The notes beneath the pieces were generated by a model, which saw only the letters and a list, made by a program, of their open reading frames with translations, was not told where the DNA came from and did not search any database. 64,000 bases of DNA from Nocardioides sp. LHD-245 (GTDB taxonomy: Bacteria; Actinomycetota; Actinomycetes; Propionibacteriales; Nocardioidaceae), in contig NZ_JAVFWN010000001.1 in NCBI RefSeq assembly GCF_030929495.1, positions 310,001 through 374,000 on the forward strand, in the 5' to 3' direction. Below are positions 39,986-48,531 of the stretch, piece by piece. Every line of letters begins with the position of its first letter. The stretch's first letter is position 1. A program made the translations under genes and the position numbers.

Positions 39986-40867
39986 TCACGTCGGGGTGAC
40001 ATCTGGGTGAACCGCGGTCCGGGTGGCGCGGGTCGCGCCCACGCTGGCGACCACGACGCAGCCGATCGCCACCCACTGCACGGGTGCGAGCGACTCGCCG
40101 ACCACGGCGAGGCCGGCCAGGGCGGCGGCCGCGGGCTCGAGGCTCATCAGGACCCCGAAGGTCGCGGCCGGCAGGGTCCGCAGGGCGGCCAGCTCGGCGC
40201 TGTAGGGCACCACCGAGCTGAGCAGGCCGACGGCGGCGCCGAGCAGCAGCACCCGTTGGTCGGCCAGGTCGGCGGTGTCGACGGTGAGCAGCAGCGGGGT
40301 GAGCAGGGCGACCGCGACAAGACTGGCCACGCCCAGCCCGTCGACGCCCTCCCACCGCCGACCGGTGGCGGCACTGGACAGGATGTAGCCGGCCCAGGCC
40401 GCGCCGGCGAGGACGGCGTACGCGACGCCGATCGGGTCGAGATGGCCGCGCTCGAAGCCCAGCAGGAGCACCCCGATCGCCGCCAGCGCGACCCAGCCGA
40501 GGTCGCGGGGGCGACGGAAGCCGATCGCGGCGAGCACCAGCGGACCGATGAACTCGATGGTCACCGCGACGCCGATCGGGATCCGTGAGAAGGACTGATA
40601 GATGCCCCAGTTCATCGCGCCGAGGCAGGCGCCGTACCGTGCCGCGACCAGCCAGTCGTCCCGGCTGCGTCCCCGCAGCCGGGGACGGGCCCACAGCAGG
40701 AGCACCACCGCGCTGGTCGCCAGCCGCAGCCACACCACGCCGTTGGGTGCGATGTCGTCGAAGAGGAGCTTCGCGAACCCGGCGCCGAGCTGCACCGACG
40801 CGATCCCCAGCACGACGAGGCCGATCGCCAGGCCCAGCGGCGGGCCGTGGCGCGACGTCGGGTGCAC
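39986..40867 (-). CDS. EamA (DMT) family transporter
   Basis: 293 residues, about 10 membrane helices in two EamA repeats: LGAGFAKLLFDDIAPNGVVWLR early and SSVVPYSAELAALRTLPAATFGVL in the second half, with GVLMSLEPAAAALAG. Related to RhtA/YddG-type exporters of amino acids or metabolites. Two GTG codons are possible; 40867 is chosen because TAACGT lies exactly 6 nt before it (leaderless), whereas the GTG at 40873 directly abuts that box. Confidence 0.85.
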   Translation of the reverse strand: MHPTSRHGPPLGLAIGLVVLGIASVQLGAGFAKLLFDDIAPNGVVWLRLATSAVVLLLWARPRLRGRSRDDWLVAARYGACLGAMNWGIYQSFSRIPIGVAVTIEFIGPLVLAAIGFRRPRDLGWVALAAIGVLLLGFERGHLDPIGVAYAVLAGAAWAGYILSSAATGRRWEGVDGLGVASLVAVALLTPLLLTVDTADLADQRVLLLGAAVGLLSSVVPYSAELAALRTLPAATFGVLMSLEPAAAALAGLAVVGESLAPVQWVAIGCVVVASVGATRATRTAVHPDVTPT

Positions 40868-40892
40868 GGGCACACGTTAATCGTGCGTCCTC

Positions 40893-40940
40893 GGACGCGA
40901 CGAACCGCCGATCCCCCCAACGGATCGGCGGTTCGCGTCC
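40893..40940 (-). terminator. Long terminator hairpin after the secreted-protein gene
   Basis: Stem of GGACGCG (40893-40899) plus AACCGCCGATCC (40903-40914) with GGATCGGCGGTT (40922-40933) and CGCGTCC (40934-40940); a 3-nt bulge and a 7-nt loop. It follows the stop at 40957 and precedes the promoter of the EamA gene. No T-tract. Confidence 0.65.
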
Positions 40941-40954
40941 CTCGCGGGCCGGCG

Positions 40955-41318
40955 GGCTACTTGGCGGCGACGAGCCCGTCGATGGTGACCTTGCGGCCGT
41001 TCTTGCTGATCACCTTGATCTTGAGCGTGCCGCCCTGGACGCCGGCGAAGTCGGCGAGGGCGACGGTCGCCCGGCCGGTGCCCTTCAGGCTGATCTTCTT
41101 CAGCAGGGTGCCGTTCCAGGTGACCTTGATCTTGCCGCCCTTCTTGGCCTTGGTGACCATGAGGGACAGGTGCTTGGCCTGGATGCCGGAGAGGGCGAGC
41201 TTGCGGCCCTTCTTCTTGGCGGTGGTGGCGGTGTCGTTGAAGGCGCCGGCCTGGGCGATCCGCTTCCACTTCTTGCCGGTCAGGGCGGTGTCGTCGAGCG
41301 GGACCGTGGTGCAGCGCT
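40955..41318. repeat. 364-bp near-identical direct repeat, copy 1 of 2
   Basis: Matches 43042-43405 with a single difference (41302 versus 43389). It covers the C-terminal 120 codons and the stop of paralogue A. Flanking sequence diverges abruptly, pointing to recent gene conversion or duplication. Confidence 0.92.
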
Positions 41319-42870
41319 CGCCCGAGCGGAAGCCGAGGTTGCCGGCCATGTCGACGCCCTGGACCTCGAAGCAGTACGTGCTGCCGAACGTCCCGGCGAA
41401 GGCCTGCGCGGTGGTGGTGGTGTTGTTCGCCATGACCTGCTGGCCCCCGAAGCCGCCGTTCCACGCAGCCGAGCGAACCATGACGTCGCTGCTCTTCACG
41501 CCGGACAGCGAGTCGGTGACGTTCCAGGCGACGTCGAAGCCGGGCGAGGAGACCGAGGTGCCCGGTGCGGTGACCTGGGCGATGGGGCCGGCGACGTCGA
41601 GGAAGTCCGCCTCGACGTACGACGAGAAGCCGTTCTCGACGATGCCGGCGGCGACCACGTTGCCCTCGCGGTCCATGTCGGCGGCGAACGGGCCGTCGGT
41701 GGCACCGGCGTCGTACTCGTTGAAGAGGAAGACCGGGTTCGTCCGGTGGCGCAGGGTGAGCTTCTCGGCATCGTTGTGGACGATCACCTGCGCGGTCCGG
41801 TCGGAGACCAGGTTGAGGTGGCGCTGGTTGGTGACGGTCTTCGGCTCCGCGACACCGGCCCCGCCGAAGGTCTGGTTCGGCTTGGCCACCGCGGAGCGGA
41901 TGACGTAGGTCGTGCCGTTCTCGAAGGCGGTCCAGGTGACCTGCATCGTCCCGTTGGGGCTGACCGAGAGGTCCCGGAAGGCGGTGCCGACGCCGATGGG
42001 GGAGACCAGTTCGCCGCCGCCGAGCCCACCGGCGGCGTCGACCCGCGTCACGACGGCTCGCGCACCGGCGTCCTCCCAGCCGCCGACCAGGACCGCGCCG
42101 CGGCCGTCGTCCGCGAGCCTCGCCACGGTCTCCTCGGACAGGTCGCCGTTCCACAGGACGGGCTTCGGGCCGAGCCAGCCCACGCTCGCGTTGCGTCGCG
42201 TGACCATGACCTGGTCGCCGTCGTCGTCGGTGAAGTACGACATCAGGACATCGCCGGCCGGGTTGGCGTCGATCGAAGGCCGGAAGGTGTGCGCTCCGAA
42301 GGTGGTGAACTGGGGGGTGCCGCCCTTGGCCCACATCGTGGCGGACACGCGGTGGGCGCCGTCGTTCTCGGCCTCGTAGGCGAGGTGCACCCGGCCGGCG
42401 CCGTCGATGGCGGCGTCGATCCACTCGACCGTCTCGACGTCGACGGCGGGGCTGAGCAGGGTCGAGCCGTCCCAGCTGCCGTTGGGGAGGTAACGCGACC
42501 CCCGCACCTTGTGCTCACCGCCGGTGGTCTGGTTCCACACCACCGCGAGGTCGCCGGCGTCGTTGGCGGCCACGCGGACGTCGTGAGCGTCGGTGACGGC
42601 AGCGGCCGTGACCGCCTTCGCCGCGCCCCAGACGCCGTCGGTGGCGATCGCGGCGTACACCTTGGTGCCACCGGGGACCTCGCGGGCCCAGGCGGCGACG
42701 GCGTCGCCGGAGCCGAAGGCGGCCACATCGACGGAGTTGGGTACGTCGCCGGAACCGCTGATGTTGCCGCCGTCGATGCCGCCCACGGCCTGGGCCGGGG
42801 TGGCGACGCCGAGGGACAGGGTGCCGGCGGCGAGGGCCGCCGCGGTCAGTCCGAGGAGCTGGGTGCGCAT
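40957..42870 (-). CDS. Secreted beta-propeller-like repeat protein, paralogue A
   Basis: 637 residues. Signal peptide of about 28 residues (ATPAQA cleavage). The body carries repeats of about 45-50 residues with a GDAVAAW / GDLAVVWNQ / GDVLMSYF strand pattern, suggesting a propeller. An Ig-like region (about 430-515) with a cysteine pair follows, then a basic Lys-rich C-terminal domain of about 120 residues. That domain is identical or nearly identical to the one in the adjacent gene at 43044. Probably exported to the surface; function unknown. CGAAAGG precedes the ATG. Confidence 0.78.
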   Translation of the reverse strand: MRTQLLGLTAAALAAGTLSLGVATPAQAVGGIDGGNISGSGDVPNSVDVAAFGSGDAVAAWAREVPGGTKVYAAIATDGVWGAAKAVTAAAVTDAHDVRVAANDAGDLAVVWNQTTGGEHKVRGSRYLPNGSWDGSTLLSPAVDVETVEWIDAAIDGAGRVHLAYEAENDGAHRVSATMWAKGGTPQFTTFGAHTFRPSIDANPAGDVLMSYFTDDDGDQVMVTRRNASVGWLGPKPVLWNGDLSEETVARLADDGRGAVLVGGWEDAGARAVVTRVDAAGGLGGGELVSPIGVGTAFRDLSVSPNGTMQVTWTAFENGTTYVIRSAVAKPNQTFGGAGVAEPKTVTNQRHLNLVSDRTAQVIVHNDAEKLTLRHRTNPVFLFNEYDAGATDGPFAADMDREGNVVAAGIVENGFSSYVEADFLDVAGPIAQVTAPGTSVSSPGFDVAWNVTDSLSGVKSSDVMVRSAAWNGGFGGQQVMANNTTTTAQAFAGTFGSTYCFEVQGVDMAGNLGFRSGERCTTVPLDDTALTGKKWKRIAQAGAFNDTATTAKKKGRKLALSGIQAKHLSLMVTKAKKGGKIKVTWNGTLLKKISLKGTGRATVALADFAGVQGGTLKIKVISKNGRKVTIDGLVAAK

Positions 42871-42937
42871 CGTGGTGCCTTTCGTGGAGGGTGGGCGCGG
42901 TGCCCGGGGGCGTTGTTCGACGGGGGTAGGAGCGACA

Positions 42938-43002
42938 GGACGCGCGGACCTTGCAGGTTTTTCCGGAGGTCGTCTCGGAGGACCCTGCAGATCCGCGCGT
43001 CC
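42938..43002 (-). repeat. Long inverted repeat between the two paralogues
   Basis: GGACGCGCGGACCTTGCAGG (42938-42957) pairs with the segment 42984-43002 over about 19 bp with small mismatches, separated by 26 nt. It follows the stop of paralogue B. Most likely a terminator or mRNA-stabilising hairpin; no T-tract. Confidence 0.6.
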
Positions 43003-43041
43003 GCGGTCGACGCGCGCGGTGGCGCCGTGGGGCCGGGTGCC

Positions 43042-43405
43042 GGCTACTTGGCGGCGACGAGCCCGTCGATGGTGACCTTGCGGCCGTTCTTGCTGATCAC
43101 CTTGATCTTGAGCGTGCCGCCCTGGACGCCGGCGAAGTCGGCGAGGGCGACGGTCGCCCGGCCGGTGCCCTTCAGGCTGATCTTCTTCAGCAGGGTGCCG
43201 TTCCAGGTGACCTTGATCTTGCCGCCCTTCTTGGCCTTGGTGACCATGAGGGACAGGTGCTTGGCCTGGATGCCGGAGAGGGCGAGCTTGCGGCCCTTCT
43301 TCTTGGCGGTGGTGGCGGTGTCGTTGAAGGCGCCGGCCTGGGCGATCCGCTTCCACTTCTTGCCGGTCAGGGCGGTGTCGTCGAGCGGCACCGTGGTGCA
43401 GCGCT
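43042..43405. repeat. 364-bp near-identical direct repeat, copy 2 of 2
   Basis: Counterpart of 40955-41318, with one base difference. Spacing 2,087 bp. Recombination between the copies would delete paralogue A's N-terminal region and fuse the genes in frame. Confidence 0.92.
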
Positions 43406-44945
43406 TCTGGGTGGTCGTGCCGTTGCCCGCGGTGTCGGTGGCCCGGGCCTGGAAGCAGTAGCTGGTGCCGAGGACGGCCGGGAAGGCGGCCGAGTTCCCC
43501 GGGGCGTTGTCGATCACGACCGCCGGAGCGCCGTGCTGGGCCTGGTTCCAGGCGGCCGAGGTCGCGTAGATGTCCGTCCCGGGCTGCAGGCCGGAGAGGG
43601 AGTCCGTCACGGACCACGCCAACGGGATCGACGTGGACAGGGTGGTGGCGGCACCCGGCTGGCTGAGCGCGAGCGACGGGCCGCCGGCGTCCAGGAACCG
43701 GGCGAAGGCACCCTCGAGCGGCTTGAGACCGATGGTGACCAGGTTGCCTCCGGCATCGACGTCGGCGGCGGTGTCCGGGAGGTGGCCCTGCTCGCTGGTG
43801 ATCGGGACGAACGGCTGGACCTGGGACGTGCGGTAGTGGGTCACCACCCGGCTGTTGCCGCTGTGCTGGATGGCGCGCAGACCACCCGCACCGGTCAGGG
43901 CGATCGGGCGCTGTGCGTCCGGAAGGGTTCCGGTGAGCGTCGCCGGGTTGCCCGGGTACGCGCCGTCGGCCGCGGTGGCGTAGCGGATCGACTTCGTGCC
44001 GTCCTTGGCCACGACGTAGGCGAACAGGGCCTTCCCCTCGTCGTCGATGTCGACGCTCGGCTCCGAGGCGAAGTCCTCGTCGAGGGAGACGAGGTGACCG
44101 GGCAGCGCCGTACCGTCGGTGAGGACCGGGCTGGTCTCGGCACGGTAGTAGGCGTTGGACACCACGGAGTAGATGACCTGGCCCTTGCCGTTCTCGCTGA
44201 TCGCGACCTCGGGGCCCGCGGCGATGTTGCCGGAGTTGGACGTGCTGTCGCCGAGGTTCCAGCCCTGGCCGGGGGTACGGCGGCTCACCGTCATCACGTT
44301 GTTGATCAGGCCGGTGTAGTTGTAGGCGATCAGCGCCTCGCCCTTGGAGTTCACGTCCAGGGCCGGGTTCCAGGCGTCGCTCGCGGAGAGAGTCTTCGGC
44401 GCACCCGGCCCGGCACCCTGCGGCCACTCGGTCACGAGCAGCTTGTTGTCGATGTCCTCGCCGTCGACCGTCGCGGCGGCGATGACCAGGCCGTCGCCGG
44501 CGACCCCGAGCTGGGGCTGTCCGACGACGTCGGTGCCGGAGGGCGTCATGAGGTTCAGGCCGGTCCAGCTCGCCGGACCGGTCTGCCGGCTGACCCGCAG
44601 GCGGTCGACGCCGGCGACGTTCTCGACCCAGCCGACAGCCGCGGCCCCCCGGCCGTTGCTGGCCAGGACGAGCTTCGTCGCATCGACGTCGCTGCGGACG
44701 ACGGCGTGGCCGGACCAGACGCCGTCGGTGGCCGTGTAGGCGTGGACCGCGCCGTCGACGATGGCGGCCGCGACCGCATCGCCGTCGCCGGTCGAGACCA
44801 CGTCGACGTCGGTCATCGTGCCGTTGGGGAAGGGGACCTTCGTCGACGTCTTCCAGGCATCGGCCTGGGCCGGGGTGGCGAGACCGAAGGACAGGGTGCC
44901 CACGGCGAGGGCCGCCGTGGTCAGTCCGAGAAGCTGCTTGCGCAT
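43044..44945 (-). CDS. Secreted beta-propeller-like repeat protein, paralogue B
   Basis: 633 residues, same architecture as paralogue A: signal peptide (cleavage near AQA-DA), WD/propeller-like repeats (GAVHAYTATDGVW, NGRGAAAVGWVEN, NSKGEALIAYN), an Ig-like region with a cysteine pair, and the shared Lys-rich C-terminal domain. The N-terminal two thirds are clearly diverged from A, while the last 120 codons are virtually identical in DNA. The pair is tandem on the minus strand. Expression upstream of both starts shares the CGAAAGGCACCAC leader. Confidence 0.78.
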   Translation of the reverse strand: MRKQLLGLTTAALAVGTLSFGLATPAQADAWKTSTKVPFPNGTMTDVDVVSTGDGDAVAAAIVDGAVHAYTATDGVWSGHAVVRSDVDATKLVLASNGRGAAAVGWVENVAGVDRLRVSRQTGPASWTGLNLMTPSGTDVVGQPQLGVAGDGLVIAAATVDGEDIDNKLLVTEWPQGAGPGAPKTLSASDAWNPALDVNSKGEALIAYNYTGLINNVMTVSRRTPGQGWNLGDSTSNSGNIAAGPEVAISENGKGQVIYSVVSNAYYRAETSPVLTDGTALPGHLVSLDEDFASEPSVDIDDEGKALFAYVVAKDGTKSIRYATAADGAYPGNPATLTGTLPDAQRPIALTGAGGLRAIQHSGNSRVVTHYRTSQVQPFVPITSEQGHLPDTAADVDAGGNLVTIGLKPLEGAFARFLDAGGPSLALSQPGAATTLSTSIPLAWSVTDSLSGLQPGTDIYATSAAWNQAQHGAPAVVIDNAPGNSAAFPAVLGTSYCFQARATDTAGNGTTTQKRCTTVPLDDTALTGKKWKRIAQAGAFNDTATTAKKKGRKLALSGIQAKHLSLMVTKAKKGGKIKVTWNGTLLKKISLKGTGRATVALADFAGVQGGTLKIKVISKNGRKVTIDGLVAAK

Positions 44946-45121
44946 GGTGGTGCCTTTCGTCGGAGCCCGGGGGGTGGGCTGGTGACACCTACGTTCGCCG
45001 CGGGCCGGGGTCGGTCACATCCGCGCACACCACCGAACCAACGCCGGCCACCACCCAGCCACCACGCAGCCGGCACGGAGACAACGCGGAGACAACGCGG
45101 GGTCGCGACCGGCGAAGGCTC

Positions 45122-45127
45122 TACGAT
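45122..45127 (+). promoter_or_regulatory. -10 box (TACGAT) of the LuxR-family gene, leaderless
   Basis: TACGAT, 6 nt, then GTG at 45134. It supports that start. The preceding 188 bp, back to paralogue B, contain the diverged promoters of both genes and a short GGAGACAACGC direct duplication near 45077-45097. Confidence 0.55.
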
Positions 45128-45133
45128 GCCGAC

Positions 45134-47983
45134 GTGCGCTCGCCCGTGCTCGTCTCTCGGACCGCCGAACGCGCGCGCCTGCGGTCGGCGCTCGACGGCC
45201 TGCGCGACGGTCGGGGCGGGCTCTGGGTCCTCCGCGGTGATCCCGGCGTCGGCAAGTCCCGGCTCGCCACCGCGTTGGCCGCCGACGCCGCCGACCAGGG
45301 CCTGGAGGTGCTGTCCGGCCGCGCCGTCCCCTCGGGTACGCCGACCCCGCTGCGCCCGCTCAGCGAGGCCCTGCTCGCGTGGCTGCGCACCCATGAGGTC
45401 CCCGACGACCGGCTGCTGGCGCCGTACCTGCCCACGCTCGCGCGGCTCGCGCCCCAGCTCGGTCCGGTGGCGGCCGACGGCGTCTCGTCGGTGATGCTGC
45501 TGGGGGAGGGCATCCTGCGCCTTGCGCAGACGGTGCCGGCACCGGGCATGGTGCTGGTGATCGAGGACCTGCACTGGGCCGACCCCGAGACCCTGGCGCT
45601 GGTCGAGTATCTCGGGGACAACGCCCGCGCCGTCCCGCTCGTCGTGGTCGTGACCAGCCGGCTGCACGAGTCGCCGGCGGCCAGTGAGCTGGTCCTCGAG
45701 CTGGAGCGGCGGCGCTCCGCCGAGACGGTCGACGTGCTGCCGATGGCCGACGACGAGGTGACCGCGGTCGCCGGTGCCTGCCTGGGCGCGGAGCCGCCGG
45801 TCGAGGTCGTCGGCTGGCTGCAGCGCTACTGCGCGGGCTACCCGCTTCTGGTGGAGGAGATGCTCGCGGATCTGCACGATGCCGGAGTGCTCGCCGAGCA
45901 GGACGGGGTCTGGGGGCTCGCCGGGCCGTTGCCGGTGATGGTGCCGCGCCCGTTCGCCCGCTCCGTCGAGGGGCGCTTGGCCGAGGTCGGTCCGGCCGCG
46001 CGGGAGGTCGCGACGGCGGCGGCGATGCTCGGACCCGAGTTCGACTGGAGGCTGGTGGCCGCCGCGCTCGAGCTCTCCGACAGTGCGGTGGCCGAGGCGC
46101 TGCGCGAGCTGCGGGACCAGCGCCTGGTCGTCGCCGCGCCGCCCGACGGGTTCGCGTTCCGGCATGCTCTCACCCGTGAGGCCGTGTTGACGGGCCTGCT
46201 GGCCCCGGAGCGGTCTCGGCTGGCGGGCCTGCTGGCCGCCGCCCTCGCCGACCGGACGACGGACCAGGCCGTCGCCGCCGAGGACCACCACCAGCTCGCC
46301 GAGCTGTTCGAGGCAGCCGGCGACGACACCCGGGCCGCGGAGCTCTGGCTGGCCACCGCCCGCGACGCGATCGACAGGGGCGCGCTGGTCAGCGCCGGCG
46401 AGGCGATCCGCCGCGCGCTGCGCCGCTGCCCGCCCGGCAGCGGGCTGGAGAGCCGCGCCCGCGAGGCCGAGGTCGAGGTGCACGCCCTCGCGGGCGACGT
46501 ACCACGGGCCCTGGCGGCGGGGGAGCGCCTGGCCGCGGAGCTCGTGGCGGAGCCCGGCCGGTTGGCCGCCGTACGCCTCCGGCTGGCGCGGGCCCTGCTC
46601 GCCGGCGGCCAGTGGGACGAGGCGGACGCGATGCTCGCGAGTGTGGCCGGGCACGATCCCGCTCAGGAGGACGTCCTGGCCGCCCGGCTGGCGTTGGGCC
46701 GGGAGGACGACGTCGCCGCGGCCGAGCGGGCCTCCGCCGCGCTCGCCGCGGTCGGGGAGGACCGTCCCGAGATCGCCTGCGAGGCGTGGGAGGTGCTCGG
46801 GCGGGCGGCCCGGGCCCGCGACTTCGTGGCGGCCGAGGACGCGTTCGAGTCCGGCTACCGGCTGGCCGAGGCGCAGGACCTGCCGCTGTGGCGCTGCCGG
46901 CTGCTCGCCGCGCTCGGGTCGCTCGACCTGGCTGCTCGCCGGCCGACGGAGGACCGCCTGGTCGCGGCGCGACGGGCCGCACTGGACGTCGGCGCGATCG
47001 CGACCGCTGCCCGGATCGAGATCGAGCTCAATCTGGTCCGGGTCCGCTATCTCGAGCTCGACGAGGCCTTGGCCGCCGTCGACAACGCCATCGCGATGAT
47101 GGACCGGCTCCGGCTGCCGGACCTCGCGACGGCGTACCTCCTGCGGGCCGCGACCCACGGACTCGCCGGCCGGGACGAAGCGATGGAGGCCGACGTCGCG
47201 GTGGCCGGTGGGCTGCCGATGGACGAGGCGCTGCGCGCGGTCGGCGTCCCCGGCCACATCCGGTCCTTCGTCGCCCTCGCCCACGGCAGGTACGACGAGG
47301 CGCGGGCCCAGCTCGCCACGGCGATGGAGTACCACCGCCGCTCACCGAGCATGCCGTTCTCCCTGCGCGGCTTCTGGGCGCTCCTGGAGACCGCGCTCAC
47401 CGGCGACGGCGCCGCCGCCCGGGAGGAGGTGCGGACCGGGCCGCAGGCGAACAGCCCGCACAACAGCTTCGCGCTGCGCTACGCCGACGCGATCGCCAGG
47501 GGCCGCGCGGGCGACGCCGCCGAGGCCGAGCGGGTGTTCGCCGACGCCGAGTGGGGCCTGCCCGGCCGGGAGCCGTGGCCGGAGCTCCACGCCCGGCTGC
47601 TCGTCGCGACCGCCGCCGCCCGCGACGGGTGGGGTACGCCTGAGCCGTGGTTCCGGCACTGCCTCGACGGCCTGGTCGGCTACGGCCTCACCGAGGCCGC
47701 GTCCGGCTGCCGGGTCGCGATGCGGGACGCCGGCTTCGCCGTGCCTCGCAAGGCGGCGGGCGCGCAGCGGGTGCCGGTGCACCTCCAGCGGCTCGGGATC
47801 ACCGCCCGGGAGCACGACGTCCTCGAGCTGGTCGCCGAGGGCCTGCAGAACAAGCAGATCGCGGATCGGCTCTATCTCTCGGTCCGCACGGTCGAGACCC
47901 ATGTCGGCCGGCTGCTGCAGCGCACCGGCTGTGGCGAGCGGGGTGAGCTGGCCGCCTATGTCGACGACCGCGGCCCCGGCTGA
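45134..47983 (+). CDS. LuxR-type regulator with AAA/STAND ATPase domain (LAL family)
   Basis: 949 residues. The N-terminal ATPase carries LRGDPGVGKSRLA (Walker A, about 33-45) and MVLVIEDLHWADPETL (Walker B, about 138-153). A large helical TPR-like middle follows (about 390-860). A C-terminal LuxR helix-turn-helix (about 885-940) reads GITAREHDVLELVAEGLQNK then LYLSVRTVETHVGRLLQR. LAL regulators integrate a nucleotide and an inducer signal to activate metabolic or antibiotic genes. The target is unknown; no obvious operon is attached. Leaderless start at GTG 45134. Confidence 0.93.
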   Translation: MRSPVLVSRTAERARLRSALDGLRDGRGGLWVLRGDPGVGKSRLATALAADAADQGLEVLSGRAVPSGTPTPLRPLSEALLAWLRTHEVPDDRLLAPYLPTLARLAPQLGPVAADGVSSVMLLGEGILRLAQTVPAPGMVLVIEDLHWADPETLALVEYLGDNARAVPLVVVVTSRLHESPAASELVLELERRRSAETVDVLPMADDEVTAVAGACLGAEPPVEVVGWLQRYCAGYPLLVEEMLADLHDAGVLAEQDGVWGLAGPLPVMVPRPFARSVEGRLAEVGPAAREVATAAAMLGPEFDWRLVAAALELSDSAVAEALRELRDQRLVVAAPPDGFAFRHALTREAVLTGLLAPERSRLAGLLAAALADRTTDQAVAAEDHHQLAELFEAAGDDTRAAELWLATARDAIDRGALVSAGEAIRRALRRCPPGSGLESRAREAEVEVHALAGDVPRALAAGERLAAELVAEPGRLAAVRLRLARALLAGGQWDEADAMLASVAGHDPAQEDVLAARLALGREDDVAAAERASAALAAVGEDRPEIACEAWEVLGRAARARDFVAAEDAFESGYRLAEAQDLPLWRCRLLAALGSLDLAARRPTEDRLVAARRAALDVGAIATAARIEIELNLVRVRYLELDEALAAVDNAIAMMDRLRLPDLATAYLLRAATHGLAGRDEAMEADVAVAGGLPMDEALRAVGVPGHIRSFVALAHGRYDEARAQLATAMEYHRRSPSMPFSLRGFWALLETALTGDGAAAREEVRTGPQANSPHNSFALRYADAIARGRAGDAAEAERVFADAEWGLPGREPWPELHARLLVATAAARDGWGTPEPWFRHCLDGLVGYGLTEAASGCRVAMRDAGFAVPRKAAGAQRVPVHLQRLGITAREHDVLELVAEGLQNKQIADRLYLSVRTVETHVGRLLQRTGCGERGELAAYVDDRGPG

Positions 47984-48089
47984 GCAGGCGAGCCGGCGGT
48001 GTTGCCGCCATGCGAATCTGACCATCCGCCGGACTCGACGGCGTGCGCGGCAGCGCGGCGGAGCGAAGCGACGACGAGCTCGTGCCGGA

Positions 48090-48395
48090 TCACAGAGTGA
48101 TGCTGGGGCGGGTCGCCAGGCCGAGGTCCTCGACCGTCTCGAGTCGCTCGCACCACCACGACCGGGCCGTGTCGTGGACGCCGGGCCGGAGCGCCGCGTC
48201 GAGCGCCGGGACGGCGTCGGCGCCGGCCAGCTCCACGAGGACCGTGCAGCGGTCGTGGTCGGCGGCCAGCAGCCACCGGCTGGTCACGAACCCCGGCAGC
48301 CGCCGCAGCCAGGGCGCGACCTCGCTCCGCAGTCGGGTCAGCACCTCGTCGCTGCGGTCGGGGACGAGGACCAGGGTGGCCACCAGCGTCGTCAT
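48090..48395 (-). CDS. Small dimeric alpha/beta-barrel-like protein (ABM-like)
   Basis: 101 residues. TTLVATLVLVPDRSDEVLTRL then LPGFVTSRWLLAADHDRCTVLVELA suits the ferredoxin-like fold of antibiotic-biosynthesis-monooxygenase or Dabb proteins. Catalytic residues cannot be assigned. The ATG at 48395 is the natural domain start; a GTG one codon upstream is possible. It diverges from the BNR-repeat gene. Confidence 0.65.
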   Translation of the reverse strand: MTTLVATLVLVPDRSDEVLTRLRSEVAPWLRRLPGFVTSRWLLAADHDRCTVLVELAGADAVPALDAALRPGVHDTARSWWCERLETVEDLGLATRPSITL

Positions 48396-48531
48396 GACCC
48401 CAGCCTCACCCGCGCGGCGCGCGCGTACATCCGTGGCGGCTACGGACTCAAGGAATCGCCGCGCCCCGGGCGATGACTTCGGGCGGTGGCCGGGGTCACA
48501 GTAGGAGGAACGACGACGAGCGGAGGCTGGG

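Noticed and set aside
40957-44988. A single 1,343-codon open frame spanning both secreted paralogues
   Set aside because: Paralogue B is read in a different frame from its own signal peptide. The long frame is open only because stop codons are rare in this composition.
44921-47335. An 804-codon frame antisense to the LuxR-family regulator
   Set aside because: It has no recognisable motif, while the plus-strand gene has clear Walker and LuxR motifs and a promoter.
47994-48008. Terminator after the LuxR-family gene
   Set aside because: The stem is only 5 bp with no T-tract, weaker than background pairing at this GC content.
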